NCBI GenBank assembly: GCA_028278555.1
Contig: JANQEA010000079.1
Coordinates: 124,001 to 188,000, forward strand
Length of the DNA stretch: 64,000 bases
Direction: 5' to 3'
Origin: Candidatus Bipolaricaulota bacterium
GTDB lineage: Bacteria; Bipolaricaulota; Bipolaricaulia; UBA7950; UBA9294
Shown here: positions 1 through 7,638 of the stretch, one piece after another
Position numbering within the stretch: position 1 is the stretch's first letter
How the letters are laid out: each line of letters begins with the position of its first letter
Notes under the pieces: generated by a model
Told to the model about the DNA's origin: nothing
The model's database searches: none
The model's input: only the letters and a program-made list of their open reading frames with translations
Translations under genes and position numbers: made by a program

Positions 1-1236
1 CTGGACCGCCTTGCAGGGGATGTCATCCATCGTGCCTCCGCCGATTTCGTAGACGAGCTCGTTGATTGTGATCCCCATCGGGACCTCGACCAGGCCCGTG
101 TTCCGGATCTTGCCGGTCAAGGCGAAGACCTGGGTTCCCTTCGACCCTTCCGTTCCGATCTTCGAGAACCAGTCGGCGCCGTGGCTCAGGATCACGGGGA
201 CGAGGGCGAATGTCTTGACGTTGTTGAGAACCGTAGGACGTGCCCAGAGCCCCCGCTCGACTGATCGCGGTGGCGTCTGCCGCGGCATGCCGCGGCTCCC
301 CTCGATCGAGTACATCAGCGCGGTCGATTCGCCGCAGACGAACGCTCCGGCGCCCTTCTTGATCGAGATCCGGAAGTTCAGTCCGCTTCCGAGGATCTTC
401 TTCCCGAGAAGGCCGATTTCCTCAGCCTGGGCGATCGCGATCGTCAGATTCTCGACGGCGAGCGGATACTCGGCCCGAACATAGATGAAGCCCTCGGAGA
501 CATCGCCAATCGCGTAGGCGGCGATGATCATCCCCTCGATCACCGAATGTGGATCGCCTTCGAGGACCGACCGATCCATGAACGCGCCCGGGTCTCCTTC
601 ATCGCCGTTGCAGATCACGTACTTCGGGCCGTCCGGCTGCGCTCGGCACCCTTCCCACTTCCGTCCCGTCGGGAAGCCGGCACCCCCGCGGCCACGGAGT
701 CCGGAGGCCTTGATCTCCTCGATGACGGCTTCCGGCACCATCCCTCTGAGCACCTTCGAGAGACCGGCGTAGGCACCGGCTCGGATCGCGTCCTGGATGT
801 CCGTTGGCTCGATCCGCCCGCAGTTTCGAAGGATCACCCGCTCCTGCTTCTGGTAGAACGGGAGATCGTCCCGCCACGGGATCGCTTCACCCTCTGTCGT
901 ATGGTGAAGGAGCCGGTCGATCGGGCGACCCCGCTGCAGAGTCAGATCGACGATCGGTCCGACGTCCGACGGATCGACGCCGAGGTGGAAGAGCCCCTGC
1001 GACTCGACCGCGACGAGCGGTCCACGCTGGCAGAGGCCCTGGCATCCGGACGTCGTCACGGTCGCGTCGAGGCCGACTTGCTCGATCTCGTCGACGAACG
1101 CTTGACGAACCTCATCGGCCCCGGCGGCCCGGCATCCGGTCCCGCAGCAGACGCGAACCTCGGTCCCCGTCGTTCGCTCTTTCTCCAGGGACTTCCTCAG
1201 CTTCTCGAGCGCCGCGACGCTCCGCAGTCGCTTCAT
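1..1236 (-). CDS. NuoF/HydB-like NADH-binding subunit (C-terminal end cut by window)
   Basis: NADH:acceptor oxidoreductase subunit of the 51-kDa NuoF / HymB / HydB family, probably cytoplasmic, which passes electrons from NADH through FMN to Fe-S clusters. The N-terminal ~100 residues form a thioredoxin-like [2Fe-2S] domain with cysteines in CCGTGC and SGCQGLC. This domain is typical of bifurcating hydrogenase or formate dehydrogenase beta subunits rather than plain complex I. The FMN/NAD region follows, with GRGGAGFPTG near residue 170 and CNGDEGDPGAF after it. The ATG at 1236 overlaps the stop of the NuoE-like gene (ATGA). The frame is open to base 1, so at least the 4Fe-4S C-terminus is missing. 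Whether the partner is a hydrogenase, formate dehydrogenase or other complex cannot be told from here. Confidence 0.9.
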   Translation of the reverse strand, partial: MKRLRSVAALEKLRKSLEKERTTGTEVRVCCGTGCRAAGADEVRQAFVDEIEQVGLDATVTTSGCQGLCQRGPLVAVESQGLFHLGVDPSDVGPIVDLTLQRGRPIDRLLHHTTEGEAIPWRDDLPFYQKQERVILRNCGRIEPTDIQDAIRAGAYAGLSKVLRGMVPEAVIEEIKASGLRGRGGAGFPTGRKWEGCRAQPDGPKYVICNGDEGDPGAFMDRSVLEGDPHSVIEGMIIAAYAIGDVSEGFIYVRAEYPLAVENLTIAIAQAEEIGLLGKKILGSGLNFRISIKKGAGAFVCGESTALMYSIEGSRGMPRQTPPRSVERGLWARPTVLNNVKTFALVPVILSHGADWFSKIGTEGSKGTQVFALTGKIRNTGLVEVPMGITINELVYEIGGGTMDDIPCKAVQ

Positions 1237-1763
1237 GACGCCCCCTCTTGCGACGTGGGTTCCTCGGCGCGCTCCGTCTGAATCCACCCCTTCAGCTTCC
1301 GTTGCTCGCGGCGGTTGAGAACCCGATCGTTGATCGAGACGACCGGCGCGAGCGCGCAGCAGCCGACGCAGTTGACCGTCTCGAGTGTGAACTTCAGGTC
1401 AGCGGTCGTCTCGCCCGGCCCGATCCCGAGTTGCTCCTCGAGGCGGGCCTGAATCGCGGGGGCCCCGCGAATGTGGCAGGCGGTCCCGGTGCAGACCTTG
1501 ACGACGTTCTTCCCGCGCGGCTCAAAGTAGAACTGGGAGTAGAAGGAGGCGACGCCGTAGAGATGCGAGACGGGCAGGTCGAGCGCATCGGCGACGTCGG
1601 TCATCGCGCTCGGTTCGAGGAAGCCGAACTCCTCCTGCACGTCCTGCAACAGCGAGATGACCGCACCGTCCTTCCCGGCGTACTCGGCCAGAATCGGAGC
1701 GAGCCTCTCGGTCAACTCCGCGGCGCTGATCGTCGTTGCTTCGGAACCAGCCACACCGGCCAT
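1233..1763 (-). CDS. NuoE/HydC-like [2Fe-2S] subunit
   Basis: Thioredoxin-like 24-kDa subunit (176 residues, normal for the family) that carries one [2Fe-2S] cluster and pairs with the NuoF-like protein downstream. The four ligand cysteines are visible as CTGTACH and CVGCC in the second half. The N-terminal helical part contains the family pattern around LLQDVQEEFG. A GAAAGGAG ribosome site lies just upstream of the ATG. The gene follows acsE by 28 bp on the same strand, so it is probably co-transcribed with the acetyl-CoA synthase genes. That suggests NADH oxidation or formation is tied to C1 metabolism. Confidence 0.92.
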   Translation of the reverse strand: MAGVAGSEATTISAAELTERLAPILAEYAGKDGAVISLLQDVQEEFGFLEPSAMTDVADALDLPVSHLYGVASFYSQFYFEPRGKNVVKVCTGTACHIRGAPAIQARLEEQLGIGPGETTADLKFTLETVNCVGCCALAPVVSINDRVLNRREQRKLKGWIQTERAEEPTSQEGAS

Positions 1764-1791
1764 CTCGTCTCCTTTCTATGAACTCCGAGTG

Positions 1792-2595
1792 CTAAGCGAC
1801 GCCCCCCGCCTTGATCCGGAACGCCCGGATGTACGAGTCCGAGTAGATCTCCTTGTTCAGCATCAACTCGGCTGTGGCGACCGCGGCGATCGTCTCCTCA
1901 TCGCAGACGTCGCAGATCGCCGCATCGAGCCCCTTCGCCATCGCCATGACGAGGAACGTGCGGATGACGCGTCCTCGCTCGGCGACCTTGTTGCCGATGT
2001 TCGACAGGCCGACCGAGATGTGCGGCGGCGGGTCGGACAGATGCGTGAATTGCTCGATCGCCTCAAGCACGTTCGGGACCTGCTCCTGCATGAACTTGAT
2101 CGGCATCAGGATCGGATCGAGGATGATCCGCTCCGGTGGGATCCCAGCTTCCATCGCCGCCATGAAGACCATCGCACCGTTCTCGACTCGGCGTTCGACG
2201 TTCTGCGGACTCCCACGGTCGTCCATCGCGAGGCCGAGGAGCATCGCGTTGTGCTTCACCGCCAGCGGGATGACCTTCTCGAGCTTCCCCGGATCGGCGG
2301 TCGTCGAGTTGACCAAGCACTGGCGGCCGTCGAGCGCCTCGAGACCGGCCTCGATCGCCTCGATCTTCGTCGAGTCGACGGAGATCGGTGTCGGCACGGC
2401 CTTCTGGGTCGCCTCGACGAGCCAAGCCATGTCGGCCGGATCGCGCGACGCGGCGCCGATGTTGACGTCGAGATAGGTCGCGCCGGCTTCGGTCTGCGCC
2501 ACAGCCCACTTCTCGACCGCGGTCGGGTCCTTCGTCTTGATCGCGTTGGCGATGTCCTTGAACCCGGCGTTGATCCGCTCTCCGATCAGGATCAT
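1792..2595 (-). CDS. acsE: methyltetrahydrofolate:corrinoid iron-sulfur protein methyltransferase
   Basis: Transfers the methyl group between methyl-tetrahydrofolate and the cobalt of the corrinoid iron-sulfur protein, linking the methyl and carbonyl branches of the Wood-Ljungdahl pathway. The 267-residue product matches the pterin-binding TIM-barrel family: it begins MILIGERINAGF, followed by YLDVNIGA, VDSTK and ILDPILMPI motifs. The open frame extends upstream, but the ATG at 2595 gives the family N-terminus and overlaps the acsD stop as ATGA, so I chose it. It sits between acsD and the NuoE-like gene in one operon. Confidence 0.95.
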   Translation of the reverse strand: MILIGERINAGFKDIANAIKTKDPTAVEKWAVAQTEAGATYLDVNIGAASRDPADMAWLVEATQKAVPTPISVDSTKIEAIEAGLEALDGRQCLVNSTTADPGKLEKVIPLAVKHNAMLLGLAMDDRGSPQNVERRVENGAMVFMAAMEAGIPPERIILDPILMPIKFMQEQVPNVLEAIEQFTHLSDPPPHISVGLSNIGNKVAERGRVIRTFLVMAMAKGLDAAICDVCDEETIAAVATAELMLNKEIYSDSYIRAFRIKAGGVA

Positions 2596-3569
2596 GCGCC
2601 ACCTCCCATCAATCGCGAGATCGTCTCCTTCGTGATCCGAACGGCCTCGGGATGGCGCATGATCAGGACGTCGGCGCCGGCGAGGAGATAGGCGGTCGCC
2701 GTCGACGCCTCCCACATCGGCCCCCGCGCCTTCACGTCACCCCAACCGGGGACCTCGTCCTCCGGTGCTTTCGCCTCCTTGATCGACCAGACCTCGATGC
2801 CGATATCGCAGAGCATCGGCATCGCAACGACCTTGTCTCCTTTCAGTCCGGCGATTCGAAGGCGCTCCATGATCGAGTAGACGTACTCGAGGCCGTAGCC
2901 GAGTGCGCCGGTGCTCGGGTAGATGACGATGTTCTCCGATGGGAAGCCGACGTCGAGGGCGAGGATGTTCACCTGCTTTGCCATGTTGATGTCGACTGGC
3001 GACTCGGCGATCAGCTTGTGCCCGTACGCCGTTCCGAGAGCGGTCAGCGTCTTGTAGTTGTCCTCGGTGATCGTCCCGAGGAGGCAGTTCTCGCCGGAGA
3101 GGGCCTCGGCGACGACCGGGAAGACCTCGTTGTCCTTGTCGTCGTTTCCGCAACCCCAGACGATCAGCGGGACGCCGACAGCCTCCGCGACCTGCTTTGC
3201 CGCAGCGGCGGCCTCATCCGGTGAGCGATCGGCGCCGTTCGGGTCGCACCCCTTCAGGCGGAGGCAGATCAGCTCGGCGCCGAACGTCTCGACACAGGCC
3301 TTCGCCCAGGCGCCGGGATCGGCGAGGACGTCGGCGAACGGTTCGCGGACCGTGTCGGGCCAGTCCTCGGCTGGGATGTCCCAGACCTCCATCGCCACGA
3401 CAGGCTTGTTCGGCATCGTCCCCTCGAAGTGATAGAAGGGGAGCGTCGTCTCGCCGCCGATCGTGACGGTCGACGTCCGCGTGCCGCCTTCGGCGGACGT
3501 GGCGCCGATCGTCACAGCGTTGATCGTGTGTGGCCAGTTCTTCTTGACATCAGGGATCTCAACGGTCAC
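2592..3569 (-). CDS. acsD: corrinoid iron-sulfur protein small subunit (CODH/ACS delta)
   Basis: Small subunit of the heterodimeric corrinoid iron-sulfur protein; with AcsC it holds the methyl-carrying cobamide. The 325-residue product has the AcsD/CdhD barrel signature from VTVEIPDVKKNWP through LRLKGCDPNG and WGCGNDDKD to LAGADVLIMRHPEA. The start is GTG at 3569, which overlaps the upstream ATPase stop (GTGA) and has an AAAGGAGG site about 8 nt before it. The frame continues far upstream, but that part is only the shadow of the neighbouring gene. Operon context: ATPase-acsD-acsE with 4-bp overlaps on both sides. Confidence 0.95.
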   Translation of the reverse strand: MTVEIPDVKKNWPHTINAVTIGATSAEGGTRTSTVTIGGETTLPFYHFEGTMPNKPVVAMEVWDIPAEDWPDTVREPFADVLADPGAWAKACVETFGAELICLRLKGCDPNGADRSPDEAAAAAKQVAEAVGVPLIVWGCGNDDKDNEVFPVVAEALSGENCLLGTITEDNYKTLTALGTAYGHKLIAESPVDINMAKQVNILALDVGFPSENIVIYPSTGALGYGLEYVYSIMERLRIAGLKGDKVVAMPMLCDIGIEVWSIKEAKAPEDEVPGWGDVKARGPMWEASTATAYLLAGADVLIMRHPEAVRITKETISRLMGGGA

Positions 3570-4336
3570 GCGGCTTCCTCCTTTGCCAGCAGCCTTTCGA
3601 GCATGTCGGATACCTTGGTTAGAGAAACGGACTCCGGGGGCAGGTCGTGGATCGACCCGCCGGAGAGATTCATTTCGGCGATCGCCTCGTCGAACGGGAT
3701 CCGTCCGACGACCTCCAGACCGGTCGCCTCGAGCTCCGCATTGGCACGATCGGTCAGCTCGCCCCGCAGGTTGGTCAGGACGAGGGCGCGTCGGCGGATC
3801 TCCAGCTCGAGGTCGTCGGCCATCCGCGCGATCCGCGTGGCGGCACGAAGAGCGGTCGGGCTGCCGTCGCTGACGACGAGCAGAAGATCGATTCCGTGCG
3901 AGACCCTCCGCGACAGGTGCTCCATCCCGGCCTCGTTGTCGAGGATCGTGCACCTGTACGCCGAGCGGAGCGATTCGAGGTATCGCCTCAGGATGTGGTT
4001 GACAGCGCAATAGCAGCCGGGGCCCTCGCCGTGACCCATGACGAGCAGGTCGACCCCTTCCCCCTCGACGATCGACTGGTGCAGCTCGTACTCCAGGTGG
4101 CGGCTGAGCGGGACACCGGCCGGGAGATCGTGGATCTGCTTCAGCGTCTCCGCCTGGAGGCGGCCGATCGACAGATCGGCGCTGAGACCGATCGCCTCGC
4201 CGAGGTTCGCGTTCGGGTCGGCGTCGACGGCGAGAAGAGGCGTCAATCCGCGTGTGCAGAGGGATCGGATCATCAGGGAAGAGAGGGTCGTCTTCCCTGT
4301 TCCTCCCTTTCCTGCGACGGCGATCGTCAGGCTCAT
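3566..4336 (-). CDS. CooC/AcsF-type ATPase, CODH/ACS maturation
   Basis: MinD/NifH-superfamily ATPase thought to help nickel insertion or cofactor maturation of CO dehydrogenase or acetyl-CoA synthase. The 256-residue product has the deviant Walker A GKGGTGKTT at residues ~9-17 and VDADPNANLGE. A CxC motif (GCYC, residues ~110) is where CooC dimers bind metal, and LDNEAGMEHL follows. It lies between acsV and acsD with 4-bp overlaps. A second CooC paralog is found at 10049-10804, so the cluster encodes two. Which one serves which metalloenzyme cannot be told. Confidence 0.92.
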   Translation of the reverse strand: MSLTIAVAGKGGTGKTTLSSLMIRSLCTRGLTPLLAVDADPNANLGEAIGLSADLSIGRLQAETLKQIHDLPAGVPLSRHLEYELHQSIVEGEGVDLLVMGHGEGPGCYCAVNHILRRYLESLRSAYRCTILDNEAGMEHLSRRVSHGIDLLLVVSDGSPTALRAATRIARMADDLELEIRRRALVLTNLRGELTDRANAELEATGLEVVGRIPFDEAIAEMNLSGGSIHDLPPESVSLTKVSDMLERLLAKEEAA

Positions 4337-6267
4337 CGGTTCGCTCCGCTCCTTTCTGCCGTCGAGGCGGCGATCGACTCACCCACCGTCGGGAAGAGTT
4401 CCAGGTCGGTGTGTGGGAGGAACTTCGCCGACATGAATTCCTCGTAGTAGTGGGGGTAGGTGATCAGGTCGTAGTACGTGGCGCTTCGGGCGATCTCCCG
4501 ACTTCGCTCGAACGCGGCCCGCGAGAGGAGGGCCATCTTCGCGCCGTTGAGGGACGTGTTCCCGACGAAGTGGATCCTCTCGGTCGGGATATCGGGGATC
4601 ATGCCGAGGAGGACCGCCTTGCGCCCATCGAGGTAGTTCCCGAAACCGCCTGCGATCAGAAGCTGATCGATGTCGGCGAAAGAATGCTCGGTCGATTCGA
4701 GGAGGATCTTGGCGCCGGCGTAGATCGCGGCCTTCGCACGGAGGAGATTCTCGATGTCGGCCTGGGTGATCACGATCGCCTCTTCCTCGGCGGCCTCCTC
4801 GGCCGGGACGAGGACGAATTCGAGGAGCCCATCCATCTCGCGGATCCGGCCGGATCTCTCGGGGAGGAGCTGCCCCGAGCGGTCGATGTGCCCGGTCTCG
4901 AAGAGTCCAGCGATGGCGTCGATCAGGCCTGAGCCACAAATCCCGAGCGGCTTGGCGTCCCCGATCGTCTCCAGATGGATGCCATCGTCGTCAAACGTGA
5001 CGCGTTCGATCGCGCCGCTCGAAGCGCGCATCCCGCACTTGACACCGCTTCCTTCGAACGCTGGTCCGGCCGATGTGGCGCACGAGAGCATCCAGTCGTT
5101 GTTCCCGAGGACGATCTCGCCGTTCGTCCCGACGTCGATCAGCATCGTCAGCCGGTCGGTGTCGGCGAGTCCCGTGGCGAGGATGCCCGCGGTGATGTCT
5201 CCACCGACCCAGCTTCCGATCGACGGCATCGCGTAGAGGAGTCCGCGCGGGTTGATCCGGATGCCAACCTCGGCCGCCCGGACCGGTGGCGGACAGGTCG
5301 TCGTTGGCACGTAGGGCGACTTCCGGATGCTCGCCGTGTCGAGACCGAGAAGGAAGTGAAGCATCGTCGTGTTCCCGGAGGCGAAGCAGGCGGCGATATC
5401 GTGCAACTCGACGTCGGTCCGGGCGACGATCGCGCTGACGAGATCGTTGATGTCGCCGACGACGGCGTCGCGGAGCGCCTCGGCGCCCTGACGCTCGGCG
5501 TGGATGATCCGCCGGGTCACCTCCGCTCCGTAGGGCATCTGCGAGTTGTAGCACGCCTCCGCGTCGAGCGTCTTCGAGTCGGTCAGATCTACGAGATGGA
5601 CGACTACGGTCGACGTTCCGATATCGACGACGATCCCGTAGCATGCACCGGAACGGTCACCTTCCTCAACCTGAATCACCTCGGTCGTCTCACCTCGATT
5701 CCCGAGGGTCGCCGTCACCTTCCACTCGCTGTCACGATGCTGCCTCGGGAGTGTCTGAAGGACCTTGAGGCCCATCTGCATCGCCGCAGGCTCGACGTGG
5801 CGTCGGATCTCGCGATAGAGGCGTTCCTGACAGCCGAGGTGGTCGTGAAGTGTTGGCGGTGGGAGATCGACGTACAGCTTCCGGACGATCGGATCGTAGG
5901 GATACTCCTGTACGCCGCCGAGGGCCGGCGCGAGGGCGCGGAATCGGCGCGCGTCTTCGTCGATCAGGATCTGTGCTCCGTCGCCGCGCGCCTCCGCCGG
6001 GACGCCGACCTCGACCCCTTCCGAGACGCGCGTCTGGCAGGCGAGGACGTAGCCGTCCTGAATCTCGTCCCGAGTGAGAAGCGCGGTCGGCGCGGCGTCG
6101 ACCGTTCCGGAGCGGACCTGAACACGGCAGCGACCGCAGATCCCATCACCCCCGCAGATCGACGCGATCATCACGCCGGCCTTCCGGGCCGCGTCCAGAA
6201 GCGTGGAGCCGGACTCCACGTCCACAGCGGTCCCATCCGGATGGAAGGTGACTCGCACTGCCGGCAT
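4333..6267 (-). CDS. acsV: reductive activator of corrinoid iron-sulfur protein (RACo, DUF4445)
   Basis: ATP-dependent activator that reduces inactive Co(II) corrinoid protein to Co(I). The N-terminal ~90 residues are a [2Fe-2S] ferredoxin domain, with cysteines in CGGDGICGRC and a fourth in LACQT. A linker and an ASKHA-type ATPase fold follow, with DIGTSTVVVHL, ASGNTTM, LIDVGTNGEIVLG and AGGFGNYLDGRKA. I start at ATG 6267 (644 residues). An in-frame GTG at 6288 would add seven residues and overlap the acsC stop. The position between acsC and the CooC-like gene is classic for acsV. Confidence 0.94.
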   Translation of the reverse strand: MPAVRVTFHPDGTAVDVESGSTLLDAARKAGVMIASICGGDGICGRCRVQVRSGTVDAAPTALLTRDEIQDGYVLACQTRVSEGVEVGVPAEARGDGAQILIDEDARRFRALAPALGGVQEYPYDPIVRKLYVDLPPPTLHDHLGCQERLYREIRRHVEPAAMQMGLKVLQTLPRQHRDSEWKVTATLGNRGETTEVIQVEEGDRSGACYGIVVDIGTSTVVVHLVDLTDSKTLDAEACYNSQMPYGAEVTRRIIHAERQGAEALRDAVVGDINDLVSAIVARTDVELHDIAACFASGNTTMLHFLLGLDTASIRKSPYVPTTTCPPPVRAAEVGIRINPRGLLYAMPSIGSWVGGDITAGILATGLADTDRLTMLIDVGTNGEIVLGNNDWMLSCATSAGPAFEGSGVKCGMRASSGAIERVTFDDDGIHLETIGDAKPLGICGSGLIDAIAGLFETGHIDRSGQLLPERSGRIREMDGLLEFVLVPAEEAAEEEAIVITQADIENLLRAKAAIYAGAKILLESTEHSFADIDQLLIAGGFGNYLDGRKAVLLGMIPDIPTERIHFVGNTSLNGAKMALLSRAAFERSREIARSATYYDLITYPHYYEEFMSAKFLPHTDLELFPTVGESIAASTAERSGANR

Positions 6268-6275
6268 CGATTGCA

Positions 6276-7619
6276 CTAGGCGGACCACTCCGTTCGTAGG
6301 AAGGTGGGAATACCGGCCGCGTCCTCCGGACCGACGATGACCTCCCAGCCGGATTCCTCTTGGATCTCCATCCTGAGGACAGCGACGAGGCCCGGGATGA
6401 TCAGCTTGTTGTGGTTCACCTTGTCCATCGCGCCCTGCGCCTGCACCGTCTTGACGACGCTCTCCGCGGTGAACTTGTCGTCGGCGTAGGCGTTCAGAAC
6501 CCCGAGTCCCTCGGTGTCGACGACGGTGATGTAGGCCGAGACCTTGCTGTTCTCAACTTCGCCGGCGACGGTGAAGTAGGTCAGGGCGAAGTTCGTCGTC
6601 AGGATGACCGGTGCGTCCGGGCCGGGGCTTCCGATCTCGTAGAGCTTCGCCTCGATCGCGTTCGGGACGGTCGGGTCCGTGTAAACATTCTGCCGGACCG
6701 TCAGGATCGGGAGGATTCGCTCCGGATCCGTCTCGTCGGTGATGACGATCCCCGCGTACCGACAGACGGCTGCGCCTGCGGCGACCGAGTCGGCTTCGCT
6801 CGAGCTGCCCGCGGCGACAGCCAGGGTTGGATAGCCGAGCGGGCGGAAGACCTTCTCCAATGACAAGCGTCGGAGAAGCGTCAGCTGCGTCAGGGTTCCG
6901 ATGAGATCCTCGGCGTCCGGCTGGAGGACGAGATTCTCGATCCCCTTCCCCTTCAGCCCTTCGGCCAGCTCGCCGAGCTTCTCGAGCGAGTCGGCGCGGA
7001 CGAGGATCGGGAGCTTCTTCTCGCCAGCGATCTCGGCGATCGCCTCCCAGTTGGCGTCCGTCGCCGGGCCGATCAGCGGATGGCTCGCCGCGGCGCCGTT
7101 CAGTGCCGCCTCGAGGTTGCCTGCATCCGCAGAGAGGAGGATGAGTGGGAGATCCGTCTTCCCGTGCACCTTCTCGACGACCGAGCCGAAGCGTGCTGCA
7201 TCAACACCCTCGCCGTCGATCGCGACGAGGTTGACGCCGATCTCCTCGCCGACGCGGGTGAAGTGAAGCTTCGCGATCGCGTCGAGGCGTGCGTCGATCT
7301 CGGCGTCATCGGCTCCTGCGGAGATCCGTATCGCGACACCGGTCGGATGGTGGAACTTCTCCTCGTGCCGGAAGAGGACCGTCTCCCCGCCGACGGCGAG
7401 TTCGTGCTCCCCGGCGCCGATCGTCACGGTCAGCATCGGGGGCGCCTGCGCATCGCCGAGCGCGGACTGCGCTTCGGCCGACACGTGCGGACACTGATCG
7501 AGCGCCGCCTTCTTCGCGGCGACCTGCATCGCAAACGCCATGCAGGTCGGGAAGTTGCAGTCGCCGCAGTTCGTCTTCGGGAGCAACTTGTAGATGTCGA
7601 TACCGGTTACCTTCGCCAT
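6276..7619 (-). CDS. acsC: corrinoid iron-sulfur protein large subunit (CODH/ACS gamma)
   Basis: Large subunit of the corrinoid iron-sulfur protein (447 residues). It carries the [4Fe-4S] cluster that reduces cobalt and, with AcsD, binds the cobamide. The N-terminal cluster ligands are Cys18, Cys21, Cys26 and Cys43 (KTNCGDCNFPTC...QCP), the exact family spacing. A TIM-barrel domain and a C-terminal corrinoid domain follow (VAGEVENSKV, LIIPGLVAVL, WEVIVGPEDAAGIP). It lies 19 bp after acsB and is followed by acsV. Confidence 0.96.
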   Translation of the reverse strand: MAKVTGIDIYKLLPKTNCGDCNFPTCMAFAMQVAAKKAALDQCPHVSAEAQSALGDAQAPPMLTVTIGAGEHELAVGGETVLFRHEEKFHHPTGVAIRISAGADDAEIDARLDAIAKLHFTRVGEEIGVNLVAIDGEGVDAARFGSVVEKVHGKTDLPLILLSADAGNLEAALNGAAASHPLIGPATDANWEAIAEIAGEKKLPILVRADSLEKLGELAEGLKGKGIENLVLQPDAEDLIGTLTQLTLLRRLSLEKVFRPLGYPTLAVAAGSSSEADSVAAGAAVCRYAGIVITDETDPERILPILTVRQNVYTDPTVPNAIEAKLYEIGSPGPDAPVILTTNFALTYFTVAGEVENSKVSAYITVVDTEGLGVLNAYADDKFTAESVVKTVQAQGAMDKVNHNKLIIPGLVAVLRMEIQEESGWEVIVGPEDAAGIPTFLRTEWSA

Positions 7620-7638
7620 CGCTCTCCCCGTCCCTCCT

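Noticed and set aside
1-1763. Respiratory complex I (nuo operon)
   Set aside because: Only NuoE/F-like subunits are seen, attached to the acs operon, and the NuoF-like protein has the extra thioredoxin-type [2Fe-2S] N-terminus of bifurcating or soluble complexes. No membrane nuo genes are in the window.
3570-4382. N-terminal extension of acsD and a possible fused protein
   Set aside because: The upstream part is Arg/Pro-rich shadow of the ATPase gene. The real start is the GTG at 3569 with an SD site and a GTGA overlap.
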